Positions 32,603-41,632 of a DNA stretch of 64,000 nucleotides are shown here, one piece after another; the stretch's first letter is position 1; each line of letters starts with the position of its first letter. Below the pieces are notes generated by a model. It was given only the letters and a program-made list of their open reading frames with translations, ran no database searches and was not told the origin of the DNA. The position numbers and the translations under genes were made by a program. The stretch covers positions 1,959,501-2,023,500 of the forward strand of contig NZ_CP047030.1 in NCBI RefSeq assembly GCF_009796825.1, in the 5' to 3' direction. The stretch comes from Algibacter sp. L3A6 (GTDB lineage Bacteria; Bacteroidota; Bacteroidia; Flavobacteriales; Flavobacteriaceae).

Positions 32603-34939
32603 ATGGCAAAAGCAAAAAAAGAAACAACTACAGTTCAAGATTTCACAAAATACATTCGATGGTTTTGGGTGATATTTTTAGGAGGTATTCTCTCAATTAT
32701 TTTAGTGTTTTTATTGGCATCTTGGGGTGTTTTTGGCGAAATGCCAGATCACACCGTGTTAGAAAATCCTAAAACAAATTTAGCAACAGAAATTCTTTCT
32801 TCCGATGGGCAAACCCTAGGTAAGTTCTATTTTAATGATAACAGAACGCCTGTTGGTTATAATGAGTTACCACAATATTTGGTAAACGCTTTAATAGCAA
32901 CGGAAGATGCACGTTTTAAAGATCACTCTGGTATTGATGCCAAAGGAACTTTACGGGCAATATTGACGCTTGGTAGTGGTGGTGGAGCAAGTACTATTTC
33001 TCAACAATTAGCAAAGCAGTTATTTCATGGTGAAGGCTCTAAAAATATTATAGAGCGTGTTTTGCAAAAAGTAAAAGAGTGGATTATTGCTATTCGTTTA
33101 GAACGTCAATACACTAAAGAAGAAATTATTGCACAATATTTTAATATTTACGATTTTTTAAATAATGCCGATGGTATTCGAAGTGCCTCACGTATTTATT
33201 TCGGTAAAGAGCCTATAGAGTTAGATTTAAAAGAATCTGCTATGCTTGTTGGTATGTTTAAAAATTCATCTCTATTCAACCCAAGAAAAAGAGTTGAGCT
33301 TACTAAAACCCGTCGAAATGTAGTATTAGCTCAAATGGAGAAGTACGATTTTATAGATGAAACAGTAAAAGATTCTCTTCAAAAAACAGATTTAGATTTA
33401 AACTATTCTCCAGAATCCCACCGTGAAGGTATCGCTACTTACTTTAGAGGATATTTAGATGGTTTTATGAAAGATTGGATTAAAGAAAATCCTAAGCCAG
33501 ACGGTACAAAGTATAATTTATATAACGACGGGTTAAAAATTTATACAACCATCGATTCTCGTATGCAAAAACATGCTGAAGATGCTGTGCAACAACATAT
33601 GCCAAGACTTCAAGCTGAGTTTTTTAATCAGAATAACATTAAAAAGAATCCTACAGCTCCGTTTTTAGATCTTGATAAAAATGAAATCACATCTTTATTA
33701 AGACGAGGAATGAAACAGTCTGAACGTTGGAGACATCTTAAATACGATTTAAAAAAATCGGATAAAGAAATAGAAGCTTCGTTTGAAACACCGTCAGAAA
33801 TGACTGTTTTTGCATGGGAAGATGGTAGAGCGTCAGAAGTAGATACTATCATGAAGCCTATAGATTCTATGCGTTATTATAAATCATTCCTTCGTACAGG
33901 TATGATGTCTATGGATCCGCAAACAGGCCATGTAAAAGCTTGGGTTGGTGGTATGAATTACCGTCACTTTCAATATGATATGGTAAACCAAGGAAAACGT
34001 CAAATTGGTTCGACCTTTAAGCCTTTCGTTTATACAGCGGCTATGGATCAGTTGCATTTATCACCTTGTGATGAGTTGCCAGATACACCATTTTGTATCG
34101 AAGCCAATAAATACGGAAACCCAGAAGAATGGTGTCCTAAAAACTCAGGTGGTGAGTATGGTGGTACACGTTCTTTGAAGAATGCATTAGCTAATTCGGT
34201 TAATACCATTACAGCACGATTAATTGATAAAGTAGGACCGCAAACGGTTATAGATTTAGTTAGAAAATTAGGAATCGATTCTGATATTCCTGCTGTGCCT
34301 TCTATTGCTTTAGGAACACCAGATATTAGTGTTTACGAAATGGTTGGTGCTTATTCTACTTTTGCAAACCAAGGGGTTTATACCAAGCCCGTTATGGTAA
34401 CAACAATTGCCGATAAGAACGGAACTATTTTATATCAATTTAAACCAGAAACACGGGATGTTTTAAGTGAAGAAACCGCTTATGTTACCGTAAAACTTAT
34501 GGAAGGTGTAACACAATCTGGTTCTGGTGCACGTTTAAGAGGTAAAGGAAGAGATTCTTATAGAAGTGATTATAGAAAAGTAATTACAGGATATCCATAT
34601 GAGTTTACAAACCCAATTGCAGGTAAAACCGGTACTACACAAAACCAAAGTGATGGTTGGTTTATGGGTATGGTTCCAAACTTAGTAACTGGTGTTTGGG
34701 TTGGAGGCGAAGATAGAGCTGTCCATTTTCCTGGTATTACTTACGGGCAAGGTGCAGCAATGGCTCTACCAATTTGGGGTGTTTACATGAAGAACTGTTA
34801 TGCCGACAAGCATTTAGAAATTTCTAAAGATGCTTTTACAAAACCTAAAAATTTATCTATTAATGTAGATTGTTCTAAGGTTGATAGCGATTCTGATAGT
34901 AATCAAGATGATAATACACCTGAAGATTTAGATTTTTAA
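32603..34939 (+). CDS. Class A penicillin-binding protein (PBP1A-like)
   Basis: A 778-residue bifunctional peptidoglycan synthase. A transmembrane helix (about 17-45) is followed by the GT51 glycosyltransferase domain (EDARFKDHSGID, GGASTISQQLAKQLF, RLERQYTKEEIIAQYFN) and a transpeptidase domain with the SxxK nucleophile in IGSTFKPFVY, the SxN motif in LANSVNTI and the KTG box in IAGKTGTT. All key residues are present, so both activities are expected. The acidic Ser/Asp C-terminal tail is not conserved. It follows gldH by 48 bp in what looks like one operon from ricT. Confidence 0.95.
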   Translation: MAKAKKETTTVQDFTKYIRWFWVIFLGGILSIILVFLLASWGVFGEMPDHTVLENPKTNLATEILSSDGQTLGKFYFNDNRTPVGYNELPQYLVNALIATEDARFKDHSGIDAKGTLRAILTLGSGGGASTISQQLAKQLFHGEGSKNIIERVLQKVKEWIIAIRLERQYTKEEIIAQYFNIYDFLNNADGIRSASRIYFGKEPIELDLKESAMLVGMFKNSSLFNPRKRVELTKTRRNVVLAQMEKYDFIDETVKDSLQKTDLDLNYSPESHREGIATYFRGYLDGFMKDWIKENPKPDGTKYNLYNDGLKIYTTIDSRMQKHAEDAVQQHMPRLQAEFFNQNNIKKNPTAPFLDLDKNEITSLLRRGMKQSERWRHLKYDLKKSDKEIEASFETPSEMTVFAWEDGRASEVDTIMKPIDSMRYYKSFLRTGMMSMDPQTGHVKAWVGGMNYRHFQYDMVNQGKRQIGSTFKPFVYTAAMDQLHLSPCDELPDTPFCIEANKYGNPEEWCPKNSGGEYGGTRSLKNALANSVNTITARLIDKVGPQTVIDLVRKLGIDSDIPAVPSIALGTPDISVYEMVGAYSTFANQGVYTKPVMVTTIADKNGTILYQFKPETRDVLSEETAYVTVKLMEGVTQSGSGARLRGKGRDSYRSDYRKVITGYPYEFTNPIAGKTGTTQNQSDGWFMGMVPNLVTGVWVGGEDRAVHFPGITYGQGAAMALPIWGVYMKNCYADKHLEISKDAFTKPKNLSINVDCSKVDSDSDSNQDDNTPEDLDF

Positions 34940-34965
34940 ATCTTCAGAACTTAATATAATGTATT

Positions 34966-34995
34966 AAAAACCATTCTGAAAAGGATGGTTTTTTT
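34966..34995 (+). terminator. Terminator after the PBP1A-like gene
   Basis: Arms AAAAACCAT (34966-34974) and ATGGTTTTT (34985-34993), followed by T. Another 11-bp inverted repeat (34920-34930 with 34937-34947) surrounds the stop codon. The rest of the 299-bp gap to 35239 shows no gene. Confidence 0.8.
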
Positions 34996-35238
34996 GGGTT
35001 TAGTTTGTAGCTAATTTGTTAAGTCTTGAATAGGTTTCTTTTTAATAAATTTTTCCGTGTAAACTATACCCATAAATTATTGGAGATGAAAGATTTTATG
35101 GTTCAATTTTATTTAACTAAAACGTTGATAATATTATTTGTTTAAATTTTAATATTCTTTTGAATTATTCGTAAATTTAAGCAGCTTTAAATGATGTTTT
35201 TATAAAAACAGGAAGCTTAATTCTAAAACGGATTCATA

Positions 35239-35940
35239 ATGATAAATAAGAAAGTAGCTAATGTTGATGCCGCGCTAAATGGTGTAAAAGAAAATATGAC
35301 CTTTATGCTAGGCGGATTTGGATTGAGTGGCATTCCCGAAAATGCTATAGCTAAGTTAGTAAAACTTGGAGTTCATGGTTTAACCTGTATTTCTAATAAT
35401 GCAGGTGTTGATGATTTTGGATTGGGTTTACTACTTCAAAAAAAACAGATTAAAAAAATGATTTCTTCTTATGTTGGCGAAAATGATGAATTTGAACGCC
35501 AAATGCTTTCTGGAGAACTCGATGTTGAACTTATTCCGCAAGGTACATTAGCTGAAAGATGTCGAGCTGCTCAAGCGGGATTCCCTGCTATTTACACACC
35601 TGCAGGTTATGGAACCGAAGTAGCCGAAGGTAAAGAAACGAGAGAATTTGATGGTAAAATGTATGTGTTAGAGCATGCGTTTAAAGCCGATTTTGCTTTT
35701 GTTAAGGCCTGGAAAGGCGATGCCGCAGGTAATTTGATTTTTAAAGGAACCGCTCGAAATTTTAATCCGGTAATGTGTGGTGCTGCAAAAATTACTGTTG
35801 CTGAGGTTGAAGAGTTGGTGCCACTAGGAAGCTTAGATCCGAATCAAATTCATATTCCTGGTATTTTTGTACAGCGTATTTTTCAAGGAGAACGTTATGA
35901 GAAACGAATTGAGCAACGCACAGTAAGACCGCGCGTTTAA
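35239..35940 (+). CDS. scoA: 3-oxoacid CoA-transferase subunit A (SCOT alpha)
   Basis: A 233-residue subunit that, with the next gene's product, transfers CoA between succinyl-CoA and acetoacetate. Features include the GFGLSGIPENAI motif near the N-terminus, SNNAGVDDFGLGLLL, SYVGENDEFERQML, and the late FLKGTARNFNPVMCGAAKITV-type strand. It supports ketone-body or branched-chain amino-acid breakdown. It is paired with the beta subunit gene 87 bp downstream; no other catabolic gene is adjacent. Confidence 0.93.
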   Translation: MINKKVANVDAALNGVKENMTFMLGGFGLSGIPENAIAKLVKLGVHGLTCISNNAGVDDFGLGLLLQKKQIKKMISSYVGENDEFERQMLSGELDVELIPQGTLAERCRAAQAGFPAIYTPAGYGTEVAEGKETREFDGKMYVLEHAFKADFAFVKAWKGDAAGNLIFKGTARNFNPVMCGAAKITVAEVEELVPLGSLDPNQIHIPGIFVQRIFQGERYEKRIEQRTVRPRV

Positions 35941-36027
35941 ATTTGTTATTCTTTTAGGTAGAGTTTTAAAATTAAGAATCCAATTAAGATGTTTTCGCTT
36001 TCGCGGAACTAATAAAGACACAAAATC

Positions 36028-36681
36028 ATGTTAGATAAAATAGGTATAGCAAAGCGCATTGCAAAAGAAGTTCAGGATGGTTATTACGTTAATTTAGGAA
36101 TTGGTATTCCAACGTTGGTAGCGAATTATGTTAGAGAAGATATAGAGGTCGAATTTCAAAGTGAAAACGGCGTTTTAGGCATGGGACCTTTCCCTTTTGA
36201 GGGAGAAGAAGATGCCGATGTTATAAATGCAGGAAAACAAACTATAACGGCTTTACCTGGGGCTAGCTTTTTCGATTCGGCTTTGAGTTTCGCAATGATT
36301 CGTGGTCAGCATGTCGATTTAACTATTCTAGGTGCTATGGAAGTGGCCGAAAATGGAGATATTGCAAACTGGAAGATTCCGGGGCGTATGGTTAAAGGCA
36401 TGGGAGGAGCGATGGATTTGGTAGCAAGTGCCGAAAATATTATTGTTGCCATGATGCATACTAATAAAAAAGGTGAGTCTAAACTTCTTAAAAAATGTAC
36501 GTTGCCGTTAACAGGTGTTGGATGTGTTAAAAGAATTGTAACCAACCTTGCTGTGTTAGAAGTAACAGCGGTAGGGTTTAAACTTTTAGAACGGGCTCCA
36601 GGTGTTTCTGTAGAAGACATAAAGAACGCAACAGAAGGCACTTTAATTATTGATGGAGACATACCAGAGATGCAATTTTAA
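36028..36681 (+). CDS. scoB: 3-oxoacid CoA-transferase subunit B (SCOT beta)
   Basis: A 217-residue catalytic subunit. The thioester-forming glutamate lies in the QSENGVLGMGPFP motif (about residues 47-59), with the VNLGIGIPTLVANYV loop before it and the G-A-M-E-V/N-W-K-I-P-G-R-M stretch near 110-125. It forms the A2B2 or similar enzyme with the preceding subunit. Same direction as scoA, so one operon. Confidence 0.94.
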   Translation: MLDKIGIAKRIAKEVQDGYYVNLGIGIPTLVANYVREDIEVEFQSENGVLGMGPFPFEGEEDADVINAGKQTITALPGASFFDSALSFAMIRGQHVDLTILGAMEVAENGDIANWKIPGRMVKGMGGAMDLVASAENIIVAMMHTNKKGESKLLKKCTLPLTGVGCVKRIVTNLAVLEVTAVGFKLLERAPGVSVEDIKNATEGTLIIDGDIPEMQF

Positions 36682-36859
36682 TAAGTTGTTTTTAGGTAGT
36701 TTGTGGGTGTGAGTTGACTTAAATGTTAAAATTTAATGTATTTCATCGATAATATATGTTTTTAAACTGATTTATTCAAAGAAAAGAATATCTTTACAGA
36801 GAACAAAGAAACCAAGTTTAATTATAGATTTCCCCCAAATCTACCATAACCTAACCCTT

Positions 36860-36988
36860 ATGAATTTTGCACCAAATCTACCTGAACAACCTACATTTAA
36901 AACAAGTAAATTTCAAGAATCTGTACAAGGAAACTTGCAATTTTTAAAAGGCCTACTTTACTTGACCAAGAAAATTTTCATGCTATAA
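36860..36988 (+). CDS. Possible 42-residue small protein
   Basis: An ATG-started frame of 43 codons (MNFAPNLPEQPTFKTSKFQE ...) in the 347-bp gap between scoB and the ABC ATPase gene. It ends inside a long hairpin. Composition looks protein-like (Pro-rich N-terminus, hydrophobic FLKGLLYLTKKIF end, which could be amphipathic), but there is no known family or clear promoter, so coding status is uncertain. Confidence 0.35.
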   Translation: MNFAPNLPEQPTFKTSKFQESVQGNLQFLKGLLYLTKKIFML

Positions 36989-37010
36989 CTTCCCCAAGTT
37001 ATAGCGTGAA
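36977..37010. terminator. Long hairpin between convergent transcripts
   Basis: A 15-bp stem (arms 36977-36991 and 36996-37010, one G-T pair) around a CCCC loop. It lies between rightward genes and the leftward ABC ATPase gene. There is no strong T-tract on either side, so it could be a bidirectional terminator or an RNA-processing site. Confidence 0.55.
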
Positions 37011-37028
37011 TCTATTTCACAATTCTTA

Positions 37029-38705
37029 TTAAATCCCTTTCGGAATAGCTTCAATAAGCTTTTTTGTATAATCCTTTTTTGGAGCTTTGTAGATAGTATC
37101 GGCATCGTCCAATTCTTCAATTTGACCTTTATTCATAACTAATAATTGGTCGCTCATATACTTTACAACGGCTAAATCGTGTGAAATAAAGATATAAGTA
37201 AAACCGAAATCTTTTTTTAGCTCATTTAATAGGTTTAAAACTTGTGCTTGTACTGATATGTCAAGTGCAGAAACAGACTCGTCGCAAACAATAAGTTTGG
37301 GTTGTAAAGCAATGGTGCGCGCAATACCAATACGTTGGCGCTGCCCGCCAGAAAATTCGTGAGGATATCTATTAAAATAATCTTCAGATAGACCAACACG
37401 GTTTAAAATATCAATAACTTTTTCTTTCCTTTCTTTAGTAGAGTTGAATAGTCCATGAACTTTCATAGGTTCCATAATGGCTTCTCCAACTGGCATTCTT
37501 GGATTTAATGAGGAGTAAGGATCTTGGAATATAATTTGAATATCTTTTCTAAGTTTTCTAGTTTCAGTTTTATCTAATTTTGTGATATCAATACCGTTAT
37601 ACAAAATTTGTCCTGCCGTGGCTTTATCTAATTGAAGGATAGCGTTACCAAGTGTCGATTTTCCGCAGCCAGATTCACCTACTAATCCTAATGTTTCACC
37701 AGGATATAATTTGAAACTTACATTATTTACGGCTTTAAAAGATGTCGCTTTTTTAAAGAATCCAGCACTAGATAAATATTCTTTTTCAACATTAATAACT
37801 TCTAATAACGGTGTTTGGCTATAAATTTTTTCATGATTTACTTGCCTGTCATGGTCGGTTACAATTTCGGTAGAGGTTGTGTCTTCCAAAAAATCTTTTA
37901 TTGTTGGTAAGGTTTTTAGGCGTGTATCTAATGATGGACGCGAGTTAATTAATGCTTTGGTGTAATTGTGTTGTGGGTTTTTGAATATAGTTTTAACTAA
38001 GCCTTCTTCAACTAAGTTCCCTCTAAACATAACCAAAACATGGTTCGCTATTTCGGAGATTAAAGCCAAATCGTGAGTAATGAAAATAATACTCATTTTG
38101 GTTTCAGCCTGTAGTTCTTTTAGAAGTTTTATTATATCTTTTTGTACGGTAACATCTAGTGCTGTTGTAGGTTCGTCGGCAATTAAAACATCGGGTTTAC
38201 ATGCAATAGCCATCGCAATCATAACGCGTTGTTTTTGGCCTCCAGATATTTCGTGTGGATATTTGGTGTAGGTGCGTTTTACGTCGGGTAGCTTTACTTT
38301 TTCGAATAAAGATAGCGTTTCGTTTTCGGATTCTTTTTTAGATAAATTGGTGTGCTGTAAAAGAATTTCTTGTACTTGCTTGCCACAAGTCATAGACGGA
38401 TTTAAAGAACTCATTGGTTCTTGAAAAATCATGGCTATTTTTTTACCTCTTATATTTTGAAATGCTTTGGATGATAGTTTGGTTAAATCTTCATTATTAA
38501 AGAGAATGTTTCCTGAGGTTATTTTAGAAATTTTCTTCGGAAGTAAGCCTAAAATGGCTAATGAGGATACCGATTTCCCTGAACCCGATTCGCCTACAAT
38601 ACCTAAAATTTCATTTTCCTTTAGGTTGAAAGATATGTTATGGATGACTTCGTTGCCATTAAATGCAATGGATAAATCGGTTATGCTAAGTATGTTTTTC
38701 TTCAT
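37029..38705 (-). CDS. ABC transporter ATPase with two nucleotide-binding domains (peptide/microcin C type)
   Basis: A 558-residue cytoplasmic protein made of two fused ABC domains, as in YejF or DppD-DppF fusions. Domain 1 (about 1-250) has GESGSGKS and SGGQKQR; domain 2 (about 285-550) has GESGCGKS and SGGQRQR; each has a Walker B (LIADEP, LIVCDES) and an H-loop. Oligopeptide-transporter C-terminal stretches follow each domain. It would power a peptide or nickel importer, but no permease or binding-protein genes are near. It overlaps the exonuclease gene by one base (TAATG). Confidence 0.92.
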   Translation of the reverse strand: MKKNILSITDLSIAFNGNEVIHNISFNLKENEILGIVGESGSGKSVSSLAILGLLPKKISKITSGNILFNNEDLTKLSSKAFQNIRGKKIAMIFQEPMSSLNPSMTCGKQVQEILLQHTNLSKKESENETLSLFEKVKLPDVKRTYTKYPHEISGGQKQRVMIAMAIACKPDVLIADEPTTALDVTVQKDIIKLLKELQAETKMSIIFITHDLALISEIANHVLVMFRGNLVEEGLVKTIFKNPQHNYTKALINSRPSLDTRLKTLPTIKDFLEDTTSTEIVTDHDRQVNHEKIYSQTPLLEVINVEKEYLSSAGFFKKATSFKAVNNVSFKLYPGETLGLVGESGCGKSTLGNAILQLDKATAGQILYNGIDITKLDKTETRKLRKDIQIIFQDPYSSLNPRMPVGEAIMEPMKVHGLFNSTKERKEKVIDILNRVGLSEDYFNRYPHEFSGGQRQRIGIARTIALQPKLIVCDESVSALDISVQAQVLNLLNELKKDFGFTYIFISHDLAVVKYMSDQLLVMNKGQIEELDDADTIYKAPKKDYTKKLIEAIPKGI

Positions 38706-39418
38706 TAAATATGAATAATTTCGTCGTTTGTTAAAATGGCATCACCTCGTAATCGTAAAAATATCTGTGCCACAGCAATGGTATCTTTTTCGCAATATGT
38801 TACAATTCTATCAATTTCTTTTTCTTCGTAAAATACACGATAAACCTCGCTACCATCAATATCATCTTTTGGAGACGGAATACCTAATACGCTAGTTAAT
38901 AGCTTTAAGGAGGTATAGGTTTTATAATCACCAAATTTCCATAATTCTAGAGTATCTAGATGTGGTACTTCCCAAGGTTTTTTACCAAATAAATTTAATT
39001 TTTGTGGTATTTCAATATCGTTTATAATCATGCGTCTAGCAATAAACGGAAAATCGAATTCTTTACCATTGTGACCGCAAAGTAAGTGTTTTGCTTGATT
39101 AAAATGAGTGTTTAATAGGGTTTTAAAATCAGTTAAAAGTTTAACTTCTTCGCCATGGAAAGAAGTTGTTCTAAAACTTCGTGACTCATCCGTGATTTTA
39201 AAATAGCCCACCGAAATACAAACTATTTTACCAAACTCTGCCCAAATTCCGGCGCGGTTATAAAATTCTTCGGCGGTTTCATCTTCTTTGCGCTGGTATT
39301 TCGATTTGTGTTCCCAAAGCGCTTGTTTTGTTTCATCTAAATCAGAGAAATATTGTGTTTCCGGAACAGTTTCAATATCCAGAAATAAAATGTTTTCTAA
39401 GTTAAGTTTACGTATCAT
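38705..39418 (-). CDS. Predicted 3'-5' exonuclease (DnaQ-like, PolB-type)
   Basis: A 237-residue DEDD-family nuclease. Exo I motif FLDIETVP (Asp14, Glu16), Exo II around LLCGHNGKEFDFPFIARRM and Exo III near the C-terminal YCEKDTIAVAQIFLRL give all expected acidic residues. The type resembles predicted PolB-like exonucleases found as single proteins. It may act in DNA repair or RNA processing. Coupled by 4-bp and 1-bp overlaps to the serine hydrolase gene and the ABC ATPase gene. Confidence 0.85.
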   Translation of the reverse strand: MIRKLNLENILFLDIETVPETQYFSDLDETKQALWEHKSKYQRKEDETAEEFYNRAGIWAEFGKIVCISVGYFKITDESRSFRTTSFHGEEVKLLTDFKTLLNTHFNQAKHLLCGHNGKEFDFPFIARRMIINDIEIPQKLNLFGKKPWEVPHLDTLELWKFGDYKTYTSLKLLTSVLGIPSPKDDIDGSEVYRVFYEEKEIDRIVTYCEKDTIAVAQIFLRLRGDAILTNDEIIHI

Positions 39419-40566
39419 TTTTCTAGCATTTTATAGGCTTCGTTTATATACACAGAAATATCGTCGGTAAACGTAGCTACTGTTTTTATTGGCCCTTTAG
39501 AGTGTCCTAACCTTACTATTATTAAATTATCGTTTGGTTCTACAATAACGTACTGCCCTAAGTGGCCACGCATCATAAAAAAGTGTTTATCTTTTATTGT
39601 TCTTAGCCACCAACCATAACCATATTCCGGACTGTTTTTAAAGCGTGGTTTAATTGATTTTGCCACAAAAGCGGAGTCTAAAATTTGTTTGCCGTTCCAT
39701 TTTCCATGGTCTTTGTAAAGTTTACCAAAGCGCGCAAAATCTTTAGCATTACTCGCTATACAGCAATAGGCTTTTACTAAATCGTGAGTTTCGCTATCGA
39801 CCTGCCATAAGGTTGAGTTTTCAGAATTTAAAGGTTTCCAGAAGCTTTCGGTTAAATAATTATAGAGTTTTTTGCCCGTAGCTTTTTCTATCACCATGGC
39901 TAACATTTGTGTGTCTCCACTAGCGTATATAAAAGACTGTCCAGGAGTATCTACAACCTTTAGACTGTTTGTTACTTTCGCTAGGTCGTCATCAAAATAA
40001 GCACGTGTTGTAATAGATAGAGGCGAGTAGTAGGCTTCGTCCCAATTAGTGCCAGAAGCCATACTAGATAAATCTCCAACCGTCATGGTTTCTGCTAATC
40101 CGTCACAAAATTCAGGTAAAAAATCGCAAACTGGTTGGTCTAAATTTTTTATATAACCCTCTTGTATCGCTTTACCTAAAAGTCCCGACACATAGCTTTT
40201 GGCCATCGAAAAGGAATTTGATGGTGAGTTTGCGCTAAAACTGTCGTAGTAATTTTCGAACCAAATACTATCGTTTTTAATAATCACGTAGGCAATGGTT
40301 CCGTTTTGCGAATTGATTTCAGATAGCGTTTCGGTCTCTTTTACAGAATTATAATCTGTATGGTTTGGCCAAGGGATAGGTGTGTCCGTTTCAATCACTC
40401 TGTTATCTAGTTCTTTATAATCTTCTAGAAAAGCTGTGGTGTGGCCTTTTAGATATATGGTTCTAACGGCTTTTATTAAGTAGTCTGTATCGGTGATATA
40501 AAGTACAGCAATAAGTAGAACGATTATTATGGCGAGCCATTTAATAAGTTTTTTAAGGAATGTCAT
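39415..40566 (-). CDS. Serine hydrolase of the beta-lactamase/class C family
   Basis: A 383-residue enzyme with an N-terminal membrane anchor (residues 5-24). The catalytic SxxK is in FSMAKSYVSGLLG, the Tyr motif YAS in FIYASGDTQML, and a late HLG box replaces KTG (RGHLGQYVIV). The family includes penicillin-binding-like peptidases and esterases, and its substrate is often unknown. It is anchored facing the periplasm. An inverted repeat sits directly upstream of its start. First gene of a tightly coupled trio with the exonuclease and ABC ATPase. Confidence 0.87.
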   Translation of the reverse strand: MTFLKKLIKWLAIIIVLLIAVLYITDTDYLIKAVRTIYLKGHTTAFLEDYKELDNRVIETDTPIPWPNHTDYNSVKETETLSEINSQNGTIAYVIIKNDSIWFENYYDSFSANSPSNSFSMAKSYVSGLLGKAIQEGYIKNLDQPVCDFLPEFCDGLAETMTVGDLSSMASGTNWDEAYYSPLSITTRAYFDDDLAKVTNSLKVVDTPGQSFIYASGDTQMLAMVIEKATGKKLYNYLTESFWKPLNSENSTLWQVDSETHDLVKAYCCIASNAKDFARFGKLYKDHGKWNGKQILDSAFVAKSIKPRFKNSPEYGYGWWLRTIKDKHFFMMRGHLGQYVIVEPNDNLIIVRLGHSKGPIKTVATFTDDISVYINEAYKMLEK

Positions 40567-40575
40567 TTATTTGGT

Positions 40576-40613
40576 TTAGTATAGAAACTAAAGATAATAA
40601 AATTCTATACTAA
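40576..40613 (-). promoter_or_regulatory. Inverted repeat upstream of the serine hydrolase gene
   Basis: Perfect 11-bp arms TTAGTATAGAA (40576-40586) and TTCTATACTAA (40603-40613), ending 9 bp before the start codon. The T-rich side is upstream of the stem, so it is not a terminator for leftward genes. An operator or a leader hairpin is possible. Confidence 0.45.
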
Positions 40614-40632
40614 TAAAAAAAGAAGGTTTGTT

Positions 40633-41157
40633 TTAAGCGGGAGAATTCGTTTTACGTTTTCGTTTATTTTTGTAAAATACTTTATCGGCAACATAAATAG
40701 TTTTTGATAATTCGGCGATAATAGTACCGTTTTTATCTACAATGTTTGGGGTTTTTACCAAGTTGAATTCTCCATTTTTAGAAACTTCAGTTTTAATAAG
40801 ATTTAAATCTTCTTCGGAAAAAATAAATTCTGCAAACACGGTTTCTTTTGCAGGGCGTTTAAAATTTATGGTGGCGCTTTTATCCCAAACTACATAGTCG
40901 TCTCCAAGAATATTCATGAGCTGAATCATGTAAATCGGGTCGGTTGCCGAAAATAGGCTACCGCCAAAAATAGTACCTACAAAATTTCGGTTTTTAATAC
41001 TTAACGGGATTTTAATTTTAACGTACATTAAATCTTCCGAAACCTTAAGTAATCGACCTGTAGATCTTCTGTACATTGGAGACCAGTTGAACCCGTATTT
41101 ATAAATTTGAGCATCGGTAAAAAAACGTTTTGCAATCTTTGTTATGGTTCTGTACAT
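40633..41157 (-). CDS. DUF4442 hotdog-fold protein (PaaI-thioesterase-like)
   Basis: A 174-residue protein. The central FVGTIFGGSLFSATDPIYMIQLMNILGDDYVVWDKSATINFKRPAKE segment (about 58-105) is the hotdog-fold core of DUF4442/YiiD-type proteins, with G-G-S-L-F-S-A-T-D resembling acyl-CoA thioesterase sites. The C-terminus is strongly basic (KNKRKRKTNSPA). It starts 1 bp from the ogt stop codon and is in the same operon. Substrate unknown. Confidence 0.8.
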   Translation of the reverse strand: MYRTITKIAKRFFTDAQIYKYGFNWSPMYRRSTGRLLKVSEDLMYVKIKIPLSIKNRNFVGTIFGGSLFSATDPIYMIQLMNILGDDYVVWDKSATINFKRPAKETVFAEFIFSEEDLNLIKTEVSKNGEFNLVKTPNIVDKNGTIIAELSKTIYVADKVFYKNKRKRKTNSPA

Positions 41158-41158
41158 T

Positions 41159-41632
41159 CTAAAAAAGCGATTGTTGTTTGTATGGGCTTTCGTGTTCTAT
41201 GAGCCATTTTTTTCTGTGAAGTCCGCCTGCGTAACCTGTTAAGCTACCGTTACTACCAATAACACGATGGCATGGTACAATAATCCAAAGCGGATTTTTA
41301 CCGTTAGCATTGGCAACTGCTCTAATGGCTTTTACATCTCCTAGCTCTTTAGAAAGGTCTAGGTATGATGTGGTTTTACCATGCGGGATTTGCTCTAAGG
41401 CATCCCAAACACGCTTTTGGAAATCAGTGCCTTGTGCGTTTAGTTTTAAACTGAACTCTGTGCGTATGCCTTCAAAATATTCTTGAAGTTGCGTTGCACA
41501 TTCTTCAAGCTCTATAGGGATAATATCGGTTTCTTTTTCTTCAGAATTTAAAACCGTTACCTGAGTAATACCATCTACATCGCCAACTATTTTGGTGAAA
41601 CCCAAAGGTGATTTGATGATGCAGGTTTCCAT
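41159..41632 (-). CDS. ogt: Methylated-DNA--protein-cysteine methyltransferase
   Basis: A 157-residue DNA-repair protein that transfers alkyl groups from O6-alkylguanine to its own cysteine. The active-site motif IIVPCHRVIG places the acceptor at Cys121; the arginine-finger helix RAVANANGKNP and the C-terminal GYAGGLHRKKWLI match. It is Ogt-sized, without the Ada regulatory domain. It overlaps the CNNM protein gene by one base (TAATG). Confidence 0.95.
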   Translation of the reverse strand: METCIIKSPLGFTKIVGDVDGITQVTVLNSEEKETDIIPIELEECATQLQEYFEGIRTEFSLKLNAQGTDFQKRVWDALEQIPHGKTTSYLDLSKELGDVKAIRAVANANGKNPLWIIVPCHRVIGSNGSLTGYAGGLHRKKWLIEHESPYKQQSLF

